Positions 24,715 through 35,826 of a stretch of DNA of 64,000 nt are shown one piece after another. Origin of the DNA: Faecalibacterium sp. Its GTDB lineage: Bacteria > Bacillota > Clostridia > Oscillospirales > Ruminococcaceae. Numbering within the stretch: the first letter of the stretch is position 1; every line of letters starts with the position of its first letter. Location: contig JAHHRL010000009.1 in the NCBI GenBank assembly GCA_020025825.1, positions 1 to 64,000 on the forward strand, in the 5' to 3' direction. Both the position numbers and the translations under genes were made by a program. The notes under the pieces were generated by a model that worked only from the letters and a program-made list of their open reading frames with translations, was not told the origin of the DNA and searched no databases.

Positions 24715-26400
24715 ATGCAGTATATGGAAGAATACCGCCGTTGGTGTGATACACAGCTGGAGGACCCGGCTTTGACCGCAGAACTGGCTGAAGTGAAAAA
24801 TAAGGAAGATGAAATTAAGGAGCGGTTTGCGGTTGCGCTGAAATTCGGCACAGCCGGTTTGCGTGGCATTTTGGGTGTTGGTACAAACCGCATGAATATT
24901 TATGTAGTGCGTCAGGCAACACAAGGCTTGGCAAACTGGGTAAAAACACAGGGCGGCAATCAGACGGTTGCAATCAGTTACGACAGCCGTATCAACAGCG
25001 ATGTGTTTGCACATGAGGCTGCTTGTGTTTTGGCGGCAAACGGTATAAAGGTACGTATTTATGACGCACTGATGCCTGTCCCCGCACTGAGCTTTGCAAC
25101 ACGGTATTATCAGTGCAATGCCGGCATTATGATTACTGCCAGCCACAACCCTGCAAAGTATAACGGCTACAAGGCATACGGCCCTGACGGCTGCCAGATG
25201 ACCGATGATGCCGCAGCTGTAGTATATGCCGAAATCCAGAAGACAGATGTACTTACCGGTGCAAAGACCATGGAGTTTGAAGATGGTGTGGCACAGGGCT
25301 TGATTCAGTACGTTGGAGAGGATTGCAAGAAGGCCTTGTATGAAGCAATTGAGGCACGCAGCGTGCGCCCCGGTGTTTGCAAGACCGCAGGTTTGAAGCT
25401 GGTGTACAGCCCGCTGAACGGTTCCGGTCTGGTGCCGGTTATGCAGGTGCTGAAAGATATTGGCATCGACGATGTGACTATCGTCCCCGAGCAGAAAGAC
25501 CCGGACGGAAACTTCCCCACCTGCCCGTACCCCAACCCCGAAATTTTTGAGGCACTGCGCCTTGGCTTGGAACTGGCACAGACCACCGGTGCGGATTTGA
25601 TGCTGGCAACCGACCCGGACGCTGACCGTGTGGGTATTGCCATCAAGTGCAAGGACGGCAGCTATGAGCTGGTTTCCGGCAATGAGGTTGGTGTTTTGCT
25701 GCTGGATTATATTTGCGCAGGTCGTATCGAAAACGGCACCATGCCCAAAAATCCTGTGGCAGTTAAGTCTATTGTTTCTACCCCCTTGGCAGAGGCAGTT
25801 GCAAAGCACTACGGCGTAGAGCTGCGCAACGTGCTGACCGGCTTTAAGTGGATTGGCGACCAGATTGCACAACTGGAGGCCGCAGGACAGGTAGACCGTT
25901 TTATCTTCGGCTTTGAAGAAAGCTATGGCTACTTGGCAGGCCCTTATGTACGTGATAAGGACGCTATCATTGGTGCAATGCTGATTTGTGAGATGGCAGC
26001 ATACTATCGCAGCATTGGCTCCTCCATTAAGGAGCGTCTGGAGGAAATTTACGCAGAGTACGGCCGTTATCTGAATAAGGTGGACAGCTATGAGTTCCCC
26101 GGTTTGTCCGGCATGGACAAGATGGCGTCCATTATGGAAAAGCTGCGTACACAGCCGCCGGTAGAGTTTGCGGGTATCCCGGTTGCAAAGGTAACCGATT
26201 ACCAGAACTCGGAAGCTACCGGTTTGCCGGCTTCTAATGTATTGACCTATACATTGGAGAACGGTGCTACAGTTGTAATACGTCCCTCCGGCACTGAGCC
26301 GAAGATTAAGACCTACTTTACCACTTTGGGTAAAGACTTGGCAGAGGCAGAAGCACAGAAGGATGCGCTGGCACAGGCTTGCAAGGTCTATTTGGCATAA
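24715..26400 (+). CDS. Phospho-sugar mutase (PgcA-type phosphoglucomutase/phosphomannomutase)
   Basis: A 561-residue alpha-D-phosphohexomutase, the length of Firmicutes PgcA enzymes that interconvert glucose 1- and 6-phosphate. Motifs in order: catalytic phosphoserine loop TASHNPAKYNGYK (Ser143), metal loop DPDADRVGI, sugar-binding loop GFEESYGYL and phosphate-binding RPSGTEPKIKTY. GGGAGG precedes the ATG. It is a single gene with a near-consensus promoter and supplies glucose 1-phosphate for glycogen, cell-wall or lipid precursors. Confidence 0.93.
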   Translation: MQYMEEYRRWCDTQLEDPALTAELAEVKNKEDEIKERFAVALKFGTAGLRGILGVGTNRMNIYVVRQATQGLANWVKTQGGNQTVAISYDSRINSDVFAHEAACVLAANGIKVRIYDALMPVPALSFATRYYQCNAGIMITASHNPAKYNGYKAYGPDGCQMTDDAAAVVYAEIQKTDVLTGAKTMEFEDGVAQGLIQYVGEDCKKALYEAIEARSVRPGVCKTAGLKLVYSPLNGSGLVPVMQVLKDIGIDDVTIVPEQKDPDGNFPTCPYPNPEIFEALRLGLELAQTTGADLMLATDPDADRVGIAIKCKDGSYELVSGNEVGVLLLDYICAGRIENGTMPKNPVAVKSIVSTPLAEAVAKHYGVELRNVLTGFKWIGDQIAQLEAAGQVDRFIFGFEESYGYLAGPYVRDKDAIIGAMLICEMAAYYRSIGSSIKERLEEIYAEYGRYLNKVDSYEFPGLSGMDKMASIMEKLRTQPPVEFAGIPVAKVTDYQNSEATGLPASNVLTYTLENGATVVIRPSGTEPKIKTYFTTLGKDLAEAEAQKDALAQACKVYLA

Positions 26401-26490
26401 GATAATAAAGAAAACCGTAGGCATGGCAGAAAAACGGACGTTTTACAGGCTGTTTTTTCGGAAAAGAATTGAAAAATACTGTAAAATATC

Positions 26491-26518
26491 TTGCTTTTTG
26501 CAAAATGCATGATATAAT
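26491..26518 (+). promoter_or_regulatory. Promoter of rpmE
   Basis: TTGCTT (26491-26496), 16 bp, consensus TATAAT (26513-26518). Confidence 0.75.
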
Positions 26519-26524
26519 ATACCA

Positions 26525-26634
26525 GCAATCGTTTCTAAGGCCGCTCGTAGGGGTAGCCGAAATTGAAGGTTGTGATGGGCACATACATGAGAATATGGCC
26601 CCTAAAAGTCATTACCAGAATTGAGGTGAAAGAA
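26525..26634 (+). promoter_or_regulatory. Structured rpmE leader, candidate L31 autoregulatory RNA
   Basis: The ~110-nt leader folds into a stem: GGGC and CATA (26577-26585, with a bulged A) pair with TATG and GCCC (26594-26601). Flanking segments (about 26568-26576 with 26608-26616) can extend the helix with one mismatch and wobbles. The structure sits just before the ribosome site. L31 leader RNAs are known in several phyla; whether this belongs to one of those classes needs a covariance search. Confidence 0.5.
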
Positions 26635-26835
26635 ATGAAGCAGGGTATCCATCCTAACTACGACACTTGCATTATCACTTGTGCATGTGGCAACGTCATC
26701 GAGACCCGTGGCACCAAGCCCGAGATTCACGTTGAAGTTTGCTCCAAGTGCCATCCCTTCTACACCGGCAAGCAGAAGCTGGTTGACACCGGCGGACGTG
26801 TCGAGCGTTTCAACAAGCGCTTTGGCCGCAAGTAA
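26635..26835 (+). CDS. rpmE: 50S ribosomal protein L31 (zinc-binding type)
   Basis: A 66-residue L31 starting [10 protein letters not shown]. It keeps the zinc ligands in CACGN and CSKCH, so it is the C+ form made when zinc is adequate. It ends [11 protein letters not shown], as is usual. ATG 26635 follows GAGGTG; longer upstream starts would run through the leader structure. A terminator follows at 26850. Confidence 0.96.
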   Translation: MKQGIHPNYDTCIITCACGNVIETRGTKPEIHVEVCSKCHPFYTGKQKLVDTGGRVERFNKRFGRK

Positions 26836-26849
26836 GAAATGCTTTTCGG

Positions 26850-26882
26850 AGCGCCTTCCCATTTGGGAGGGCGCTTTTTGTT
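26850..26882 (+). terminator. Terminator of rpmE
   Basis: AGCGCCTTCCC (26850-26860) pairs with GGGAGGGCGCT (26865-26875) with one T-G pair and a 4-nt loop; a T-run follows. Confidence 0.85.
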
Positions 26883-26984
26883 TTATCTGATTGTTTTGCA
26901 CGGACACCCTTGCCGGAAAAAAGCCTGAAAAAGGCGATTCTTTTCGACAACAGGGGATTGTGATATAATATATAGGAATATGAA

Positions 26985-27626
26985 ATGGGAAAGGCAGGGC
27001 ATACTGTGGAGGACTACCGCACCGTTTCCGGAGTTGCTACCGGTGAATACGAAGAAAAAAAGAGCAAGTTTATTGCGTCTGTTTCCTATGCGGAAAGTGA
27101 ACAGGCAGCACTGCGCTTTTTAGAGCACGTGAAAGCAGAAAACCGCACGGCACGGCACAATGTATATGCGTACCGTTTGCGGGAGGATAATCGGGAGAGA
27201 TACTCCGATGACGGCGAACCGGCCAAAACCGCAGGCTTGCCCACGCTGGAAGTGATTCGGCACAGTGGGCTGACAGATTTAGTAGTTGTGGTTACCAGAT
27301 ATTTTGGCGGCATTTTATTGGGCACAGGTGGGCTGGTGCGTGCTTATACAGCTGCTACACAGGCTGCACTGGAAAATGCTAAGATTGTGACGGTACGCAG
27401 CTTGGTGGAGTGCTCCATTACGGTGGAGTATGCCTTATATGAACAGGCGCAGCGTCTGATACAAAGCATGGAAACCAGTACGGTAGAAGCAAATTTTACA
27501 GATAAGGTTTGCCTGCAATGGACGATGCCGGACGGCACCCAGATGCTGTTAGCGGACCAGCTGCGGGAATTGACCCGTGGCGGCGCCGAGATGCAATGCT
27601 CAGAGCCTTTCTATGCACCATTTTAA
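26985..27626 (+). CDS. YigZ/IMPACT family protein
   Basis: A 213-residue protein of the UPF0029/IMPACT family: EYEEKKSKFIASV (about 20-32), ARHNVYAYRL, RYSDDGEPAKTAGLP and VVTRYFGGILLGTGGLVRAY are the signature blocks, followed by a C-terminal ferredoxin-like domain. Its biochemical role is unsettled; eukaryotic IMPACT acts in translation control. Promoter TTTCGA (26942-26947), 16 bp, TATAAT (26964-26969) leaves a very short leader. A GTG at 27006 (VEDYRTV) is an alternative start if transcription begins later. Confidence 0.85.
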   Translation: MGKAGHTVEDYRTVSGVATGEYEEKKSKFIASVSYAESEQAALRFLEHVKAENRTARHNVYAYRLREDNRERYSDDGEPAKTAGLPTLEVIRHSGLTDLVVVVTRYFGGILLGTGGLVRAYTAATQAALENAKIVTVRSLVECSITVEYALYEQAQRLIQSMETSTVEANFTDKVCLQWTMPDGTQMLLADQLRELTRGGAEMQCSEPFYAPF

Positions 27627-27726
27627 TGATTTATGTGTCGAAAAAGCACTAGTTTTTGTGTCGACTGATTCCGTCCCCCTTTGACAGCGCAGGTGCGTTA
27701 TAATTTGGAAAGCGAGGTTTTGTCTT

Positions 27727-28725
27727 ATGACTGTACGTGAACGCACGGAGCAAATTGAGCAGCAAACATTTGCCCCATGGGCAACGCTAAGCAGTGAGAG
27801 CCGTGGCCGAGTACGACCGGAGTCGCAGGACCCACTGCGCCCAGTGTTTCAGCGTGACCGTGACAGAGTCTTGCATTGTAAAGCATTTCGTCGTCTGAAA
27901 CAAAAAACACAGGTTTTTCTTTCGCCGGAAGGGGATATGTACCGCACCCGCTTGACCCATACCTTGGAAGTTGCACAAATTGCCAGAACCATTGCAAGGG
28001 CGCTGCGGCTGAATGAGGATTTGACCGAAGCGATTGCGCTGGCTCACGATTTGGGCCATACACCGTTTGGTCATGCAGGTGAACGGACACTGAACAAGCT
28101 GTGCCCCGGCGGGTTTACCCACTATCGGCAGGGACTGCGTGTTGTGGACTTTTTGGAGAAGGACGGGCGAGGGCTGAATTTAACTTGGGAGGTGCGCAAC
28201 GGCATCATAACACATACCAAGGGAACATGGTCCGCTACGCCGGAAGGCCGCATTGTACGATGGGCCGACTGGATTGCATTCGTTAACCATGACATTGAGG
28301 ACGCTATGCGGGCAGGAGTGCTGAACGAACAGCAGCTGCCCCCAATCGCAACCGATGTACTGGGACATTCGAAGTCGACACGAATTACTACGATGATACA
28401 GAGTATTGTGGACCACAGCCAAGGGGATATACAGGTAGGTGCAGAGGAAAAAGCTGCGTTTTTAACCTTGAAGGAATTTATGTATAATACCGTTTATGTA
28501 GACCCTGTAGCCAAAGCCGAAGAAGAAAAGGTGGAAAAAATGGTTACAGAACTCTACGAGCGGTTTGTAACGCACCCGGAACTGATGCCCAATTTCTATA
28601 TGCAGATTGCATATCAGGAGGGGACCGACCGGGCTGTTACAGACTACATCAGCGGTATGAGCGACAGTTTCGCAACACGAACCTTTGAGCAGCTGTTTAT
28701 CCCGCAAAAGTGGCACGTGCTTTGA
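27727..28725 (+). CDS. dgt: Deoxyguanosinetriphosphate triphosphohydrolase-like HD protein
   Basis: A 332-residue HD-domain protein that splits dNTPs (classically dGTP) into deoxynucleoside and triphosphate. The N-terminal block PLRPVFQRDRDRVLHCKAFRRL is typical, followed by TRLTHTLEVAQIA (His78), AHDLGHTPFGHAGE (His107-Asp108) and the late Asp in WIAFVNHDIED. It starts the dgt-dnaG-rpoD run found in many clostridia. TTGACA (27681) and TATAAT (27699) are present upstream but only 12 bp apart, so the true promoter is uncertain. Confidence 0.9.
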   Translation: MTVRERTEQIEQQTFAPWATLSSESRGRVRPESQDPLRPVFQRDRDRVLHCKAFRRLKQKTQVFLSPEGDMYRTRLTHTLEVAQIARTIARALRLNEDLTEAIALAHDLGHTPFGHAGERTLNKLCPGGFTHYRQGLRVVDFLEKDGRGLNLTWEVRNGIITHTKGTWSATPEGRIVRWADWIAFVNHDIEDAMRAGVLNEQQLPPIATDVLGHSKSTRITTMIQSIVDHSQGDIQVGAEEKAAFLTLKEFMYNTVYVDPVAKAEEEKVEKMVTELYERFVTHPELMPNFYMQIAYQEGTDRAVTDYISGMSDSFATRTFEQLFIPQKWHVL

Positions 28726-28753
28726 TGCAACAAGAATAAGGAAGTAATTGGAT

Positions 28754-30538
28754 ATGGGTATCCCACATGAATATATTGAAGAAGTAGTACGCCGCAATGA
28801 TATTGCAGACGTAGTTGGCAGTTATGTACAGCTAAAAAGAAAAGGGCGCTTATATGGCGGCTTGTGTCCGTTTCATAACGAGAAAACCCCCTCTTTTTAT
28901 GTGTATCCCGATACACAAAGCTTTTACTGCTTTGGCTGCGGCTCGGGCGGCGATGTTATTTCTTTTGTGAAAAAAATAAATAATCTGGATTACGTGGAAG
29001 CGATTAAGCTGCTGGCCGGACGAGCCGGTATGCCGGAGCCTGCCGAGGAGGACAAGGTGGGACATCTGCGCAGCCGCATTTTGTCCATTAACAAAGATGC
29101 TGCACGTTATTTTTACAGCTGCCTGAATGGCAGTGACGAAAACGCACGCATGGCACGTGCCTACTGGCGCCGCCGTGGGCTGGACGATAAAACCATTGTT
29201 CGCTTTGGGTTGGGATATGCACCGGACGATTTCCGTGGTATGTATCAGCATTTGAAGGGCAAAGGCTATACCGACCAGGAGCTGCTGGAAAGCGGCTTGG
29301 TTAAGCGAAGTGAAAAGGGCAACATCTACAACTTGTTCCGCAACCGTGTGATGACACCTATTTTCGATTTGCGTGGCAACATTATTGCGTTTGGCGGACG
29401 TGTGCTGGATGACTCGAAACCAAAGTACATTAACAGTCCGGAAACGCTGGTGTACAAAAAGTCAAAGACTGTGTTTGCCATGCAGCTGGCAAAGAAAAGT
29501 GTGTCGAAACGCTTTGTTCTGTGCGAAGGCTATATGGACGTTATCAGTATGCAAAAAGCTGGAATTGATACGGCGGTTTGTGCCTGTGGTACTGCACTGA
29601 CACCGGACCAAGTCAAGCTTATCAGCGAGTATGCGGATGAAGTGGTACTGTGCTACGACTCAGACGAAGCAGGTCAGACAGCAACCAATCGCAGTTTGGG
29701 GTTGTTCCGTGACAGTCCGCTGAAAGTAAGCGTGCTACAAATTCCCGGAGCAAAGGACCCGGACGAGTACATTAAGAAGTTTGGTGCGGACAGATTCCGT
29801 GCATTACTGGATGGCACCGGCAATGCAATAGAGTTCCGCATTGGACAAATTCGTAAAAACTACGACCTGAAACAGGATAAGGATAGACTGGAGTACATTA
29901 AAGAGGTATTGAATATTCTGGCAGAGTCCATTAGCCCCACAGAGCGTGAGGTATATGCAGGAAGATTGGCAGAAGAAACCAATATCTCCAAAGTAGCAAT
30001 TCGGGAACAACTGGAAGACGTGATTCGCCGCAACGGATACCGTCAGCGCCAGAAACGGGAACGTGAACTACTGCACTCCGGTGTGGCAGATACCATAAAA
30101 GTTCCTTATCAGGCGGGGGGACAAAGGGCCTTGGGCGTTGCCGCTGCGGAGCAAATGCTGGCAGCAGCACTGGTACGAGAGCCAAGTTTTATCCCCCCGG
30201 TAATGCAGCGTTTAGATGTAGAAACCATCGTAATGCCGGATATGAAAGAGGCCATTGGGGCAATGTATGAATGTACACGCCAAGGCGGGGCTGTTTCCAT
30301 GTCGTCGTTAGGTCAGCTTGTGAGCGACAAGACGATGGGGGAACTGTCCCGATTGGTGGCACAATATCATGATGTGACACCCACATGGCAGGATGTGGAA
30401 CTTTATCTGGACCGCATTGCCCGCAGCACACCCAAAAGCAGTGGGGCTGCCAAGATGGACAATGCGGAAATCGAACGGTATCTGCAGGCGCTGAGAGACC
30501 GAAAGGGTGCAATGCCCACGGACGAAAGCGAGGACTGA
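28754..30538 (+). CDS. dnaG: DNA primase
   Basis: A 594-residue primase. The CHC2 zinc domain uses Cys38, His41, Cys59 and Cys62 ([22 protein letters not shown]). The catalytic TOPRIM domain has [15 protein letters not shown] and [14 protein letters not shown]. The C-terminal helicase-binding region follows after about residue 440. ATG 28754 lies 9 nt behind AAGGAAG; the in-frame TTG at 28748 is too close. It is followed by rpoD, keeping the primase-sigma pair of the macromolecular synthesis operon (its usual rpsU is absent here). Confidence 0.95.
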   Translation: MGIPHEYIEEVVRRNDIADVVGSYVQLKRKGRLYGGLCPFHNEKTPSFYVYPDTQSFYCFGCGSGGDVISFVKKINNLDYVEAIKLLAGRAGMPEPAEEDKVGHLRSRILSINKDAARYFYSCLNGSDENARMARAYWRRRGLDDKTIVRFGLGYAPDDFRGMYQHLKGKGYTDQELLESGLVKRSEKGNIYNLFRNRVMTPIFDLRGNIIAFGGRVLDDSKPKYINSPETLVYKKSKTVFAMQLAKKSVSKRFVLCEGYMDVISMQKAGIDTAVCACGTALTPDQVKLISEYADEVVLCYDSDEAGQTATNRSLGLFRDSPLKVSVLQIPGAKDPDEYIKKFGADRFRALLDGTGNAIEFRIGQIRKNYDLKQDKDRLEYIKEVLNILAESISPTEREVYAGRLAEETNISKVAIREQLEDVIRRNGYRQRQKRERELLHSGVADTIKVPYQAGGQRALGVAAAEQMLAAALVREPSFIPPVMQRLDVETIVMPDMKEAIGAMYECTRQGGAVSMSSLGQLVSDKTMGELSRLVAQYHDVTPTWQDVELYLDRIARSTPKSSGAAKMDNAEIERYLQALRDRKGAMPTDESED

Positions 30539-30602
30539 ACCTTGCGTTTTCCGGCCTTTCTTCGGCTGCGCAAAAATGCGGCCGCTTGCCGCCGGAGGAT
30601 TT

Positions 30603-31586
30603 ATGGAAATGATAGGGCATGAAGAAAGCATCAAAAAAGACCAAAGCTGGGGTTTTGCCCTGAAGGCTATGCAGGAGGCGGACGTTCCGCCGCTGGAAGC
30701 TTTGGACGAAGCCGGTATTGAGCGTCTTACAAAAGAAATCGGTGCAGAAGACAGTGCAGCGATAGACCCGGTGAAAACTTACCTGCGGGAGATTGGCTCG
30801 GTTCCGCTTTTAACGCAGGAAGAGGAAATGTGCTTGGCGATTGCCGCAAAAGACGGCGATGCACAGGCAGCACATCGTTTGTCTGAGGCAAACCTGCGTT
30901 TAGTGGTATCCATTGCCAAGCGTTACACGGGCAGAGGGCTCTCCTTTTTGGATTTGATTCAGGAGGGCAATATCGGGCTGATGCGTGCGGTGGAAAAATA
31001 TGACCCGGAGCGTGGGTTCCGTTTTTCCACATACGCTACTTGGTGGGTGCGCCAAGCGATTACCCGTGCGTTGGCAGATCAGGGGAGAACCATTCGGATT
31101 CCGGTACACTTGGTAGACACCATGGGCCGTATGCGGAAAATGCAGTCGGAGCTGCTGCATGAACTGGGCAGAGAGCCAACCATGGAAGAATTGGCAAAGG
31201 CGCTGGAACTTTCGCCGGACCGTGTACGGGAGCTGATTCGGATTGGGCTGGAGCCGGTAAGCTTGGAAACGCCCATTGGCGAGGAAGATGATATTTGTTT
31301 GCAGGATTTTTTGCAGGACGAGAGTGCTTGCCTGCCAGCAGACCAGGCAGGACGTATGCAGCTGCATCAGGAGCTGACAAGAGTGCTGCATAGTTTAACG
31401 CCACGGGAAGAATCCGTTTTGACCATGCGTTTTGGGCTGAGTGACGGCCGTGCACGCACGTTGGAGGAAGTAGGGTCTAGTTTTAATGTGACAAGAGAGC
31501 GAATCCGCCAAATTGAGGCAAAGGCACTGCGCAAACTGCGCCACCCCAGCCGCGCAAGGCAGCTGCGTGAGTATTTGGAGGATTGA
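30603..31586 (+). CDS. rpoD: Primary RNA polymerase sigma factor (sigma A)
   Basis: A 327-residue sigma-70 factor. Region 1.2 begins at [16 protein letters not shown]. Region 2 has [34 protein letters not shown] and the -10 contact [13 protein letters not shown]. Region 3 follows, and region 4.2 reads [19 protein letters not shown]. It is shorter than B. subtilis SigA (371) because region 1.1 is nearly absent, as in many clostridia. ATG 30603 follows GGAGG. The many TTGACA/TATAAT promoters in this window fit this factor. Confidence 0.93.
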   Translation: MEMIGHEESIKKDQSWGFALKAMQEADVPPLEALDEAGIERLTKEIGAEDSAAIDPVKTYLREIGSVPLLTQEEEMCLAIAAKDGDAQAAHRLSEANLRLVVSIAKRYTGRGLSFLDLIQEGNIGLMRAVEKYDPERGFRFSTYATWWVRQAITRALADQGRTIRIPVHLVDTMGRMRKMQSELLHELGREPTMEELAKALELSPDRVRELIRIGLEPVSLETPIGEEDDICLQDFLQDESACLPADQAGRMQLHQELTRVLHSLTPREESVLTMRFGLSDGRARTLEEVGSSFNVTRERIRQIEAKALRKLRHPSRARQLREYLED

Positions 31587-31675
31587 CGCCTATTCGCCAT
31601 TTTGACGAAAAGTATAGTGGACTAACAGAAATGAATGATTTTTTCAAGCCTGATAACGAATAAACTATACACGAA

Positions 31676-31718
31676 CCCGTGTGTTTCACACTATTGAAAC
31701 ATACGGGTAATTTTTTTT
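31676..31718 (+). terminator. Terminator of dgt-dnaG-rpoD
   Basis: CCCGTGTGTTTC (31676-31687) pairs with GAAACATACGGG (31696-31707) with one G-T pair; AATTTTTTTT follows. Confidence 0.8.
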
Positions 31719-31738
31719 GTCAAGAGGCAAAAAATCGC

Positions 31739-31767
31739 TTGACATCTTGCTTTTTTCAGGATATACT
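31739..31767 (+). promoter_or_regulatory. Promoter of rpoB-rpoC
   Basis: TTGACA (31739-31744), 17 bp, TATACT (31762-31767). A leader of about 180 nt follows with no coding gene and no obvious terminator. rplJ/rplL are not next to rpoB here, so L10 control from the usual site is absent. Confidence 0.8.
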
Positions 31768-31953
31768 GAATCAGTATCACAAAATGCCTTAGTATGCGAA
31801 AATCGTAGCGTGACTTACCAGGTTTCCCGAATTCAAAACGTAAAGTTTGTGAAAAGTGACAGTCTGTACACTTTGGGGCCGGTAAGGCAGGTAAAAAGGT
31901 GAACAGTTTCGAACGTTGCAATCAAAAGTTAAAGATAAGGAGTGGTTGATTTT

Positions 31954-34900
31954 ATGATGAAAGTCAAGCCCGTCAAGCTCGGCAAAACCGAGCGCATGAG
32001 CTTTGCTCGCATCGACGAAGTCATCGGAATGCCCAATCTGATCGAGGTCCAGAAAAACTCTTACCGCTGGTTTTTGGACGAAGGTCTGAAAGATGTTTTT
32101 CACGACATCGGTGCGATCGAGGACTACACGGGCAATCTGGCCCTGAGCTTTGTTGACTTCCGCCTGGACGACACCCCCAAGTATTCCATTAAGGAGTGCA
32201 AGGAGCGTGACGTAACATACGCAGCTCCCCTGCGTGTTACTGCACGCCTGGTAAACAAGGAAACAGGCGAAATCAAGGATCAGGAAATTTTCATGGGCGA
32301 TTTCCCGCTCATGACTGACGCGGGCACTTTTGTCATTAACGGCGCCGAGCGTGTTATCGTTAGCCAGCTGGTCCGTTCTCCCGGTGTTTTCTACGGCCAC
32401 GAGAAGGACAAAATCGGTAACGACCTGTACAGCGCTACCATGAACCCCAACCGTGGTGCATGGCTGGAGTATGAAACGGACGCTTCCAACGTGTTCTATG
32501 TGCGTATCGACAAGAACCGTAAGATTCCTGTAACCGTTTTGTGCCGTGCTTTGGGCCTGAGCTCTGATGAGGAGATTCTGGACTACTTCGGCGGCGATGT
32601 ACGTATCCTGGCTACTTTGGAAAAGGATACCTGCAAGAATCAGGCTGACGGTTTGCTGGAAGTTTACCGCAAGCTGCGTCCCGGTGAGCCTCCCACGGTA
32701 GATTCCGCTACCGCACAGATCGATTCTCTGTTCTTCGATCCTCACCGCTATGACCTGTCCCGCTTCGGCCGTTACAAGATGAACAAGAAGCTGGCACTGG
32801 CTCGCCGTATCGTCGGTTTCAAGGCTTTCTACGATGTAGAAGATCCCCGTACCGGCGAGGTAATCATTCCCGCAGGTGAGAAGATCACCCGTGAGATGGC
32901 AGAAGCAGCAGACCGTGCAGGTGTTAAGGTTGTCAACCTGAACATCGACGACAAGCTGGTTAAGGTTATCACCAACGGTTGTGTAGACGCTCAGCCTTTC
33001 TTCTCCTTCGACGTGAAGGAAGCAGGCATTAACGAGCGTGTCAACTTTACTGAGCTGTGCAAGATTCTGAACACTACTGACGATGCAGAAGAGCAGAAGG
33101 AACTGCTGAAGCAGAACCATGACCTGCTGATTGGCCGCACTGTTACCGTGGAAGATATTTTTGCTTCCATCAACTACCTGTGCGACTTGGATCACGGCGT
33201 TGGTGTTGTGGACGACATTGACCACTTGGGCAACCGTCGTATCCGCAGTGTTGGCGAGCTGCTGCAGAACCAGTTCCGCATCGGCTTCTCCCGTATGGAG
33301 CGTGTGATTCGTGAGCGCATGACCCTGCAGAGCCAGGATCAGGCTGTTATCACTCCGCAGGCTCTGATCAATATCCGTCCTGTTGTGGCAGCTATCAAGG
33401 AGTTCTTCGGTTCTTCTCCGCTGTCTCAGTTCATGGACCAGAACAACCCTCTGGCAGAGCTGACCCACAAGCGTCGTCTGTCCGCTCTGGGCCCCGGCGG
33501 TTTGTCTCGTGACCGTGCAGGTTTCGAAGTTCGTGACGTTCACTACAGCCACTACGGCCGTATGTGCCCCATCGAAACACCTGAAGGTCCTAACATCGGT
33601 CTGATTTCTTATCTGGCATCTTTCTCCCGCATCAACGAGTACGGCTTTGTTGAGGCTCCTTACCGTAAGGTTAAGAAGACCTACGACGAAAACGGCAAGC
33701 TGATTGATCAGGTTGTTACCAACGATGTTGAGTATATGACCGCTGACGTCGAAGATGAATACGTTGTTGCACAGGCTAACGAGCCGCTGGACGAGGGTAT
33801 GCACTTTGTGCGTGAGCGTGTTTCTGCTCGCCGCCGTGATGAAATCCTTGAAGTGAACCGCGAAAGCGTCGATTACATGGACGTTTCTCCCAAGATGATG
33901 GTTTCTGTTGCTACTGCAATGATTCCCTTCCTGGAGAACGACGACTGTAACCGTGCTCTGATGGGTTCTAACATGCAGCGTCAGGCAGTGCCTCTGATGG
34001 TTACCCAGCAGCCTATTGTTGCTACCGGTATGGAATACAAGGCAGCTACCGACTCTGGTGTTGCTGTGCTGGCAAAGCGTGCCGGTACGGTTGAGTACGT
34101 GGACGCTGACACTGTTCTGGTACGTACCGAGAACGGCAACGTAGACCGCTACACCCTGACCAAGTTTGCACGTTCCAACGCAGGTACCTGCATCAACCAG
34201 CGCCCCATTGTTGAGGTTGGCGATGTCCTGACAGAAGGTCAGGTGATTGCAGACGGCCCCGCAATGCGCAACGGTGAAATCTCTCTGGGTAAGAATGCTC
34301 TGATCGGCTTCATGACCTGGGAAGGTTACAACTACGAGGACGCTGTCCTGCTGAATGAAAAGATCGTCCGTGAGGACGTTTACACCTCTATCCATATTGA
34401 GGAATATGAGACCGAAGCTCGTGAAACCAAGCTGGGACCTGAGGAAATCACCCGTGATATCCCCAACGTTTCCGAAGAAGCTTTGAAGGATTTGGACGAG
34501 CGTGGTATCATCCGCATTGGTGCTGAAGTTGGCGCCGGTGACATTCTGGTTGGTAAGGTTACCCCCAAGGGCGAAACCGAGCTGACTGCTGAAGAGCGCC
34601 TGCTGCGTGCTATCTTCGGCGAAAAGGCACGTGAAGTGCGTGACACTTCTCTGCGTGTGCCCCACGGCGAGTACGGCATCATCGTGGACGTTAAGATCTT
34701 TACCCCTGAAAACAGCGATGAGCTGCAGCCCGGCGTACGTCAGGTTGTCCGCTGCTACATTGCTCAGAAGCGTAAGATCAGCGTCGGCGATAAGATGGCA
34801 GGTCGTCACGGTAACAAGGGTGTCGTTTCCCGCATCCTGCCGCAGGAAGATATGCCCTTCCTGCCCGACGGCACGCCGCTGGACATCGTTCTGAACCCGC

Positions 34901-35775
34901 TGGGCGTTCCTTCTCGAATGAACATCGGTCAGGTGCTGGAAGTCAACCTGGGCTATGCTGCTAAGGCTTGCGGCCTGAAGGTTATGACCCCCGTCTTCGA
35001 CTCCGCACGTGAGAACGACATCATCGACACCTTCGACACCGCACGTGAGCTGTGGCACGGTGAGAATGCTCCTGAGTATCCCACCCAGCTGCCCAAGATC
35101 ATGGGTGAGAAGGGCCACATCATTGACTTCTCCAAGATCGAGCTGGGCGCTGACGGCCGTACCACCGTGTACGATGGCCGTACCGGCGAGAAGTTCGATA
35201 ACCCCGTTACTGTCGGCTATATGTACTACCTGAAGCTGCATCACCTGGTCGACGATAAGATCCACGCACGTTCTACCGGTCCCTACTCTTTGGTTACTCA
35301 GCAGCCTCTGGGCGGTAAGGCTCAGTTCGGCGGCCAGCGTTTCGGTGAGATGGAAGTTTGGGCTCTGGAAGCTTACGGTGCTGCTTACACCCTGCAGGAA
35401 ATCCTGACTGTGAAGTCTGACGACGTTGTGGGCCGTGTCAAGACCTACGAAGCTATCGTCAAGGGCGATGCAGTGCCGCAGCCCGGTATCCCCGAGTCCT
35501 TCCGCGTTCTGCTGAAGGAACTGCAGGCTCTGGGCATGGATGTCATCGTGCAGGATGCCGAGGGCAACGAAGTGGATATGCGCCAGGACTTCGATGAAGA
35601 AGATACCGGTTTTGATATGCGTGACATTCCCATGGGCGACACCGTTACCAATGAGAATGAGCTGAGTGGTGAGTACACCATTAAGGATGCTGACGCTGGT
35701 TTTGATGATGCTGCCGTGCTGAACGACGAGTATTCTGCACCCGCTGCAGAGGAAAGCGACGAGATGGATTTCTAA
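31954..35775 (+). CDS. rpoB: RNA polymerase beta subunit
   Basis: About 1273 residues. The rifampicin pocket reads [20 protein letters not shown] with [11 protein letters not shown] after it, keeping the Asp, His and Ser positions of sensitive enzymes. [12 protein letters not shown] and the C-terminal [24 protein letters not shown] are catalytic-core blocks. I chose ATG 31954, 11 nt behind AGGAG; an upstream GTG (31942) lies inside that ribosome site. rpoC follows after about 50 nt. Codon use is that of a highly expressed gene. Confidence 0.97.
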   Translation: MMKVKPVKLGKTERMSFARIDEVIGMPNLIEVQKNSYRWFLDEGLKDVFHDIGAIEDYTGNLALSFVDFRLDDTPKYSIKECKERDVTYAAPLRVTARLVNKETGEIKDQEIFMGDFPLMTDAGTFVINGAERVIVSQLVRSPGVFYGHEKDKIGNDLYSATMNPNRGAWLEYETDASNVFYVRIDKNRKIPVTVLCRALGLSSDEEILDYFGGDVRILATLEKDTCKNQADGLLEVYRKLRPGEPPTVDSATAQIDSLFFDPHRYDLSRFGRYKMNKKLALARRIVGFKAFYDVEDPRTGEVIIPAGEKITREMAEAADRAGVKVVNLNIDDKLVKVITNGCVDAQPFFSFDVKEAGINERVNFTELCKILNTTDDAEEQKELLKQNHDLLIGRTVTVEDIFASINYLCDLDHGVGVVDDIDHLGNRRIRSVGELLQNQFRIGFSRMERVIRERMTLQSQDQAVITPQALINIRPVVAAIKEFFGSSPLSQFMDQNNPLAELTHKRRLSALGPGGLSRDRAGFEVRDVHYSHYGRMCPIETPEGPNIGLISYLASFSRINEYGFVEAPYRKVKKTYDENGKLIDQVVTNDVEYMTADVEDEYVVAQANEPLDEGMHFVRERVSARRRDEILEVNRESVDYMDVSPKMMVSVATAMIPFLENDDCNRALMGSNMQRQAVPLMVTQQPIVATGMEYKAATDSGVAVLAKRAGTVEYVDADTVLVRTENGNVDRYTLTKFARSNAGTCINQRPIVEVGDVLTEGQVIADGPAMRNGEISLGKNALIGFMTWEGYNYEDAVLLNEKIVREDVYTSIHIEEYETEARETKLGPEEITRDIPNVSEEALKDLDERGIIRIGAEVGAGDILVGKVTPKGETELTAEERLLRAIFGEKAREVRDTSLRVPHGEYGIIVDVKIFTPENSDELQPGVRQVVRCYIAQKRKISVGDKMAGRHGNKGVVSRILPQEDMPFLPDGTPLDIVLNPLGVPSRMNIGQVLEVNLGYAAKACGLKVMTPVFDSARENDIIDTFDTARELWHGENAPEYPTQLPKIMGEKGHIIDFSKIELGADGRTTVYDGRTGEKFDNPVTVGYMYYLKLHHLVDDKIHARSTGPYSLVTQQPLGGKAQFGGQRFGEMEVWALEAYGAAYTLQEILTVKSDDVVGRVKTYEAIVKGDAVPQPGIPESFRVLLKELQALGMDVIVQDAEGNEVDMRQDFDEEDTGFDMRDIPMGDTVTNENELSGEYTIKDADAGFDDAAVLNDEYSAPAAEESDEMDF

Positions 35776-35826
35776 TCCGCGTGCGTTGCATCACCAAAAT
35801 TTGAGATGAAGAAAGGGTTTGTTTCA

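Noticed and set aside
27630..27665. Repeated TGTGTCGA around AAAAAGCACTAGTTTTT after yigZ
   Set aside because: It is too short and imperfect for a confident operator or terminator, and does not fit the LexA box of Firmicutes.
27681..27704. TTGACA and TATAAT upstream of dgt as a promoter
   Set aside because: Both hexamers are perfect but only 12 bp apart, too close for sigma A. I mention them under dgt but do not list them as a promoter.
33406..33515. Rifampicin or streptomycin resistance changes in rpoB and rpsL
   Set aside because: The RpoB pocket keeps Asp, His and Ser, and S12 keeps TPKKPNS. Both look wild type.
31789..35265. Open frame of over 1100 codons on the minus strand opposite rpoB
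   Set aside because: It mirrors rpoB codon bias: avoidance of TTA, CTA and TCA in the sense strand removes antisense stops. Its translation shows no known domain and it has no ribosome site or promoter.
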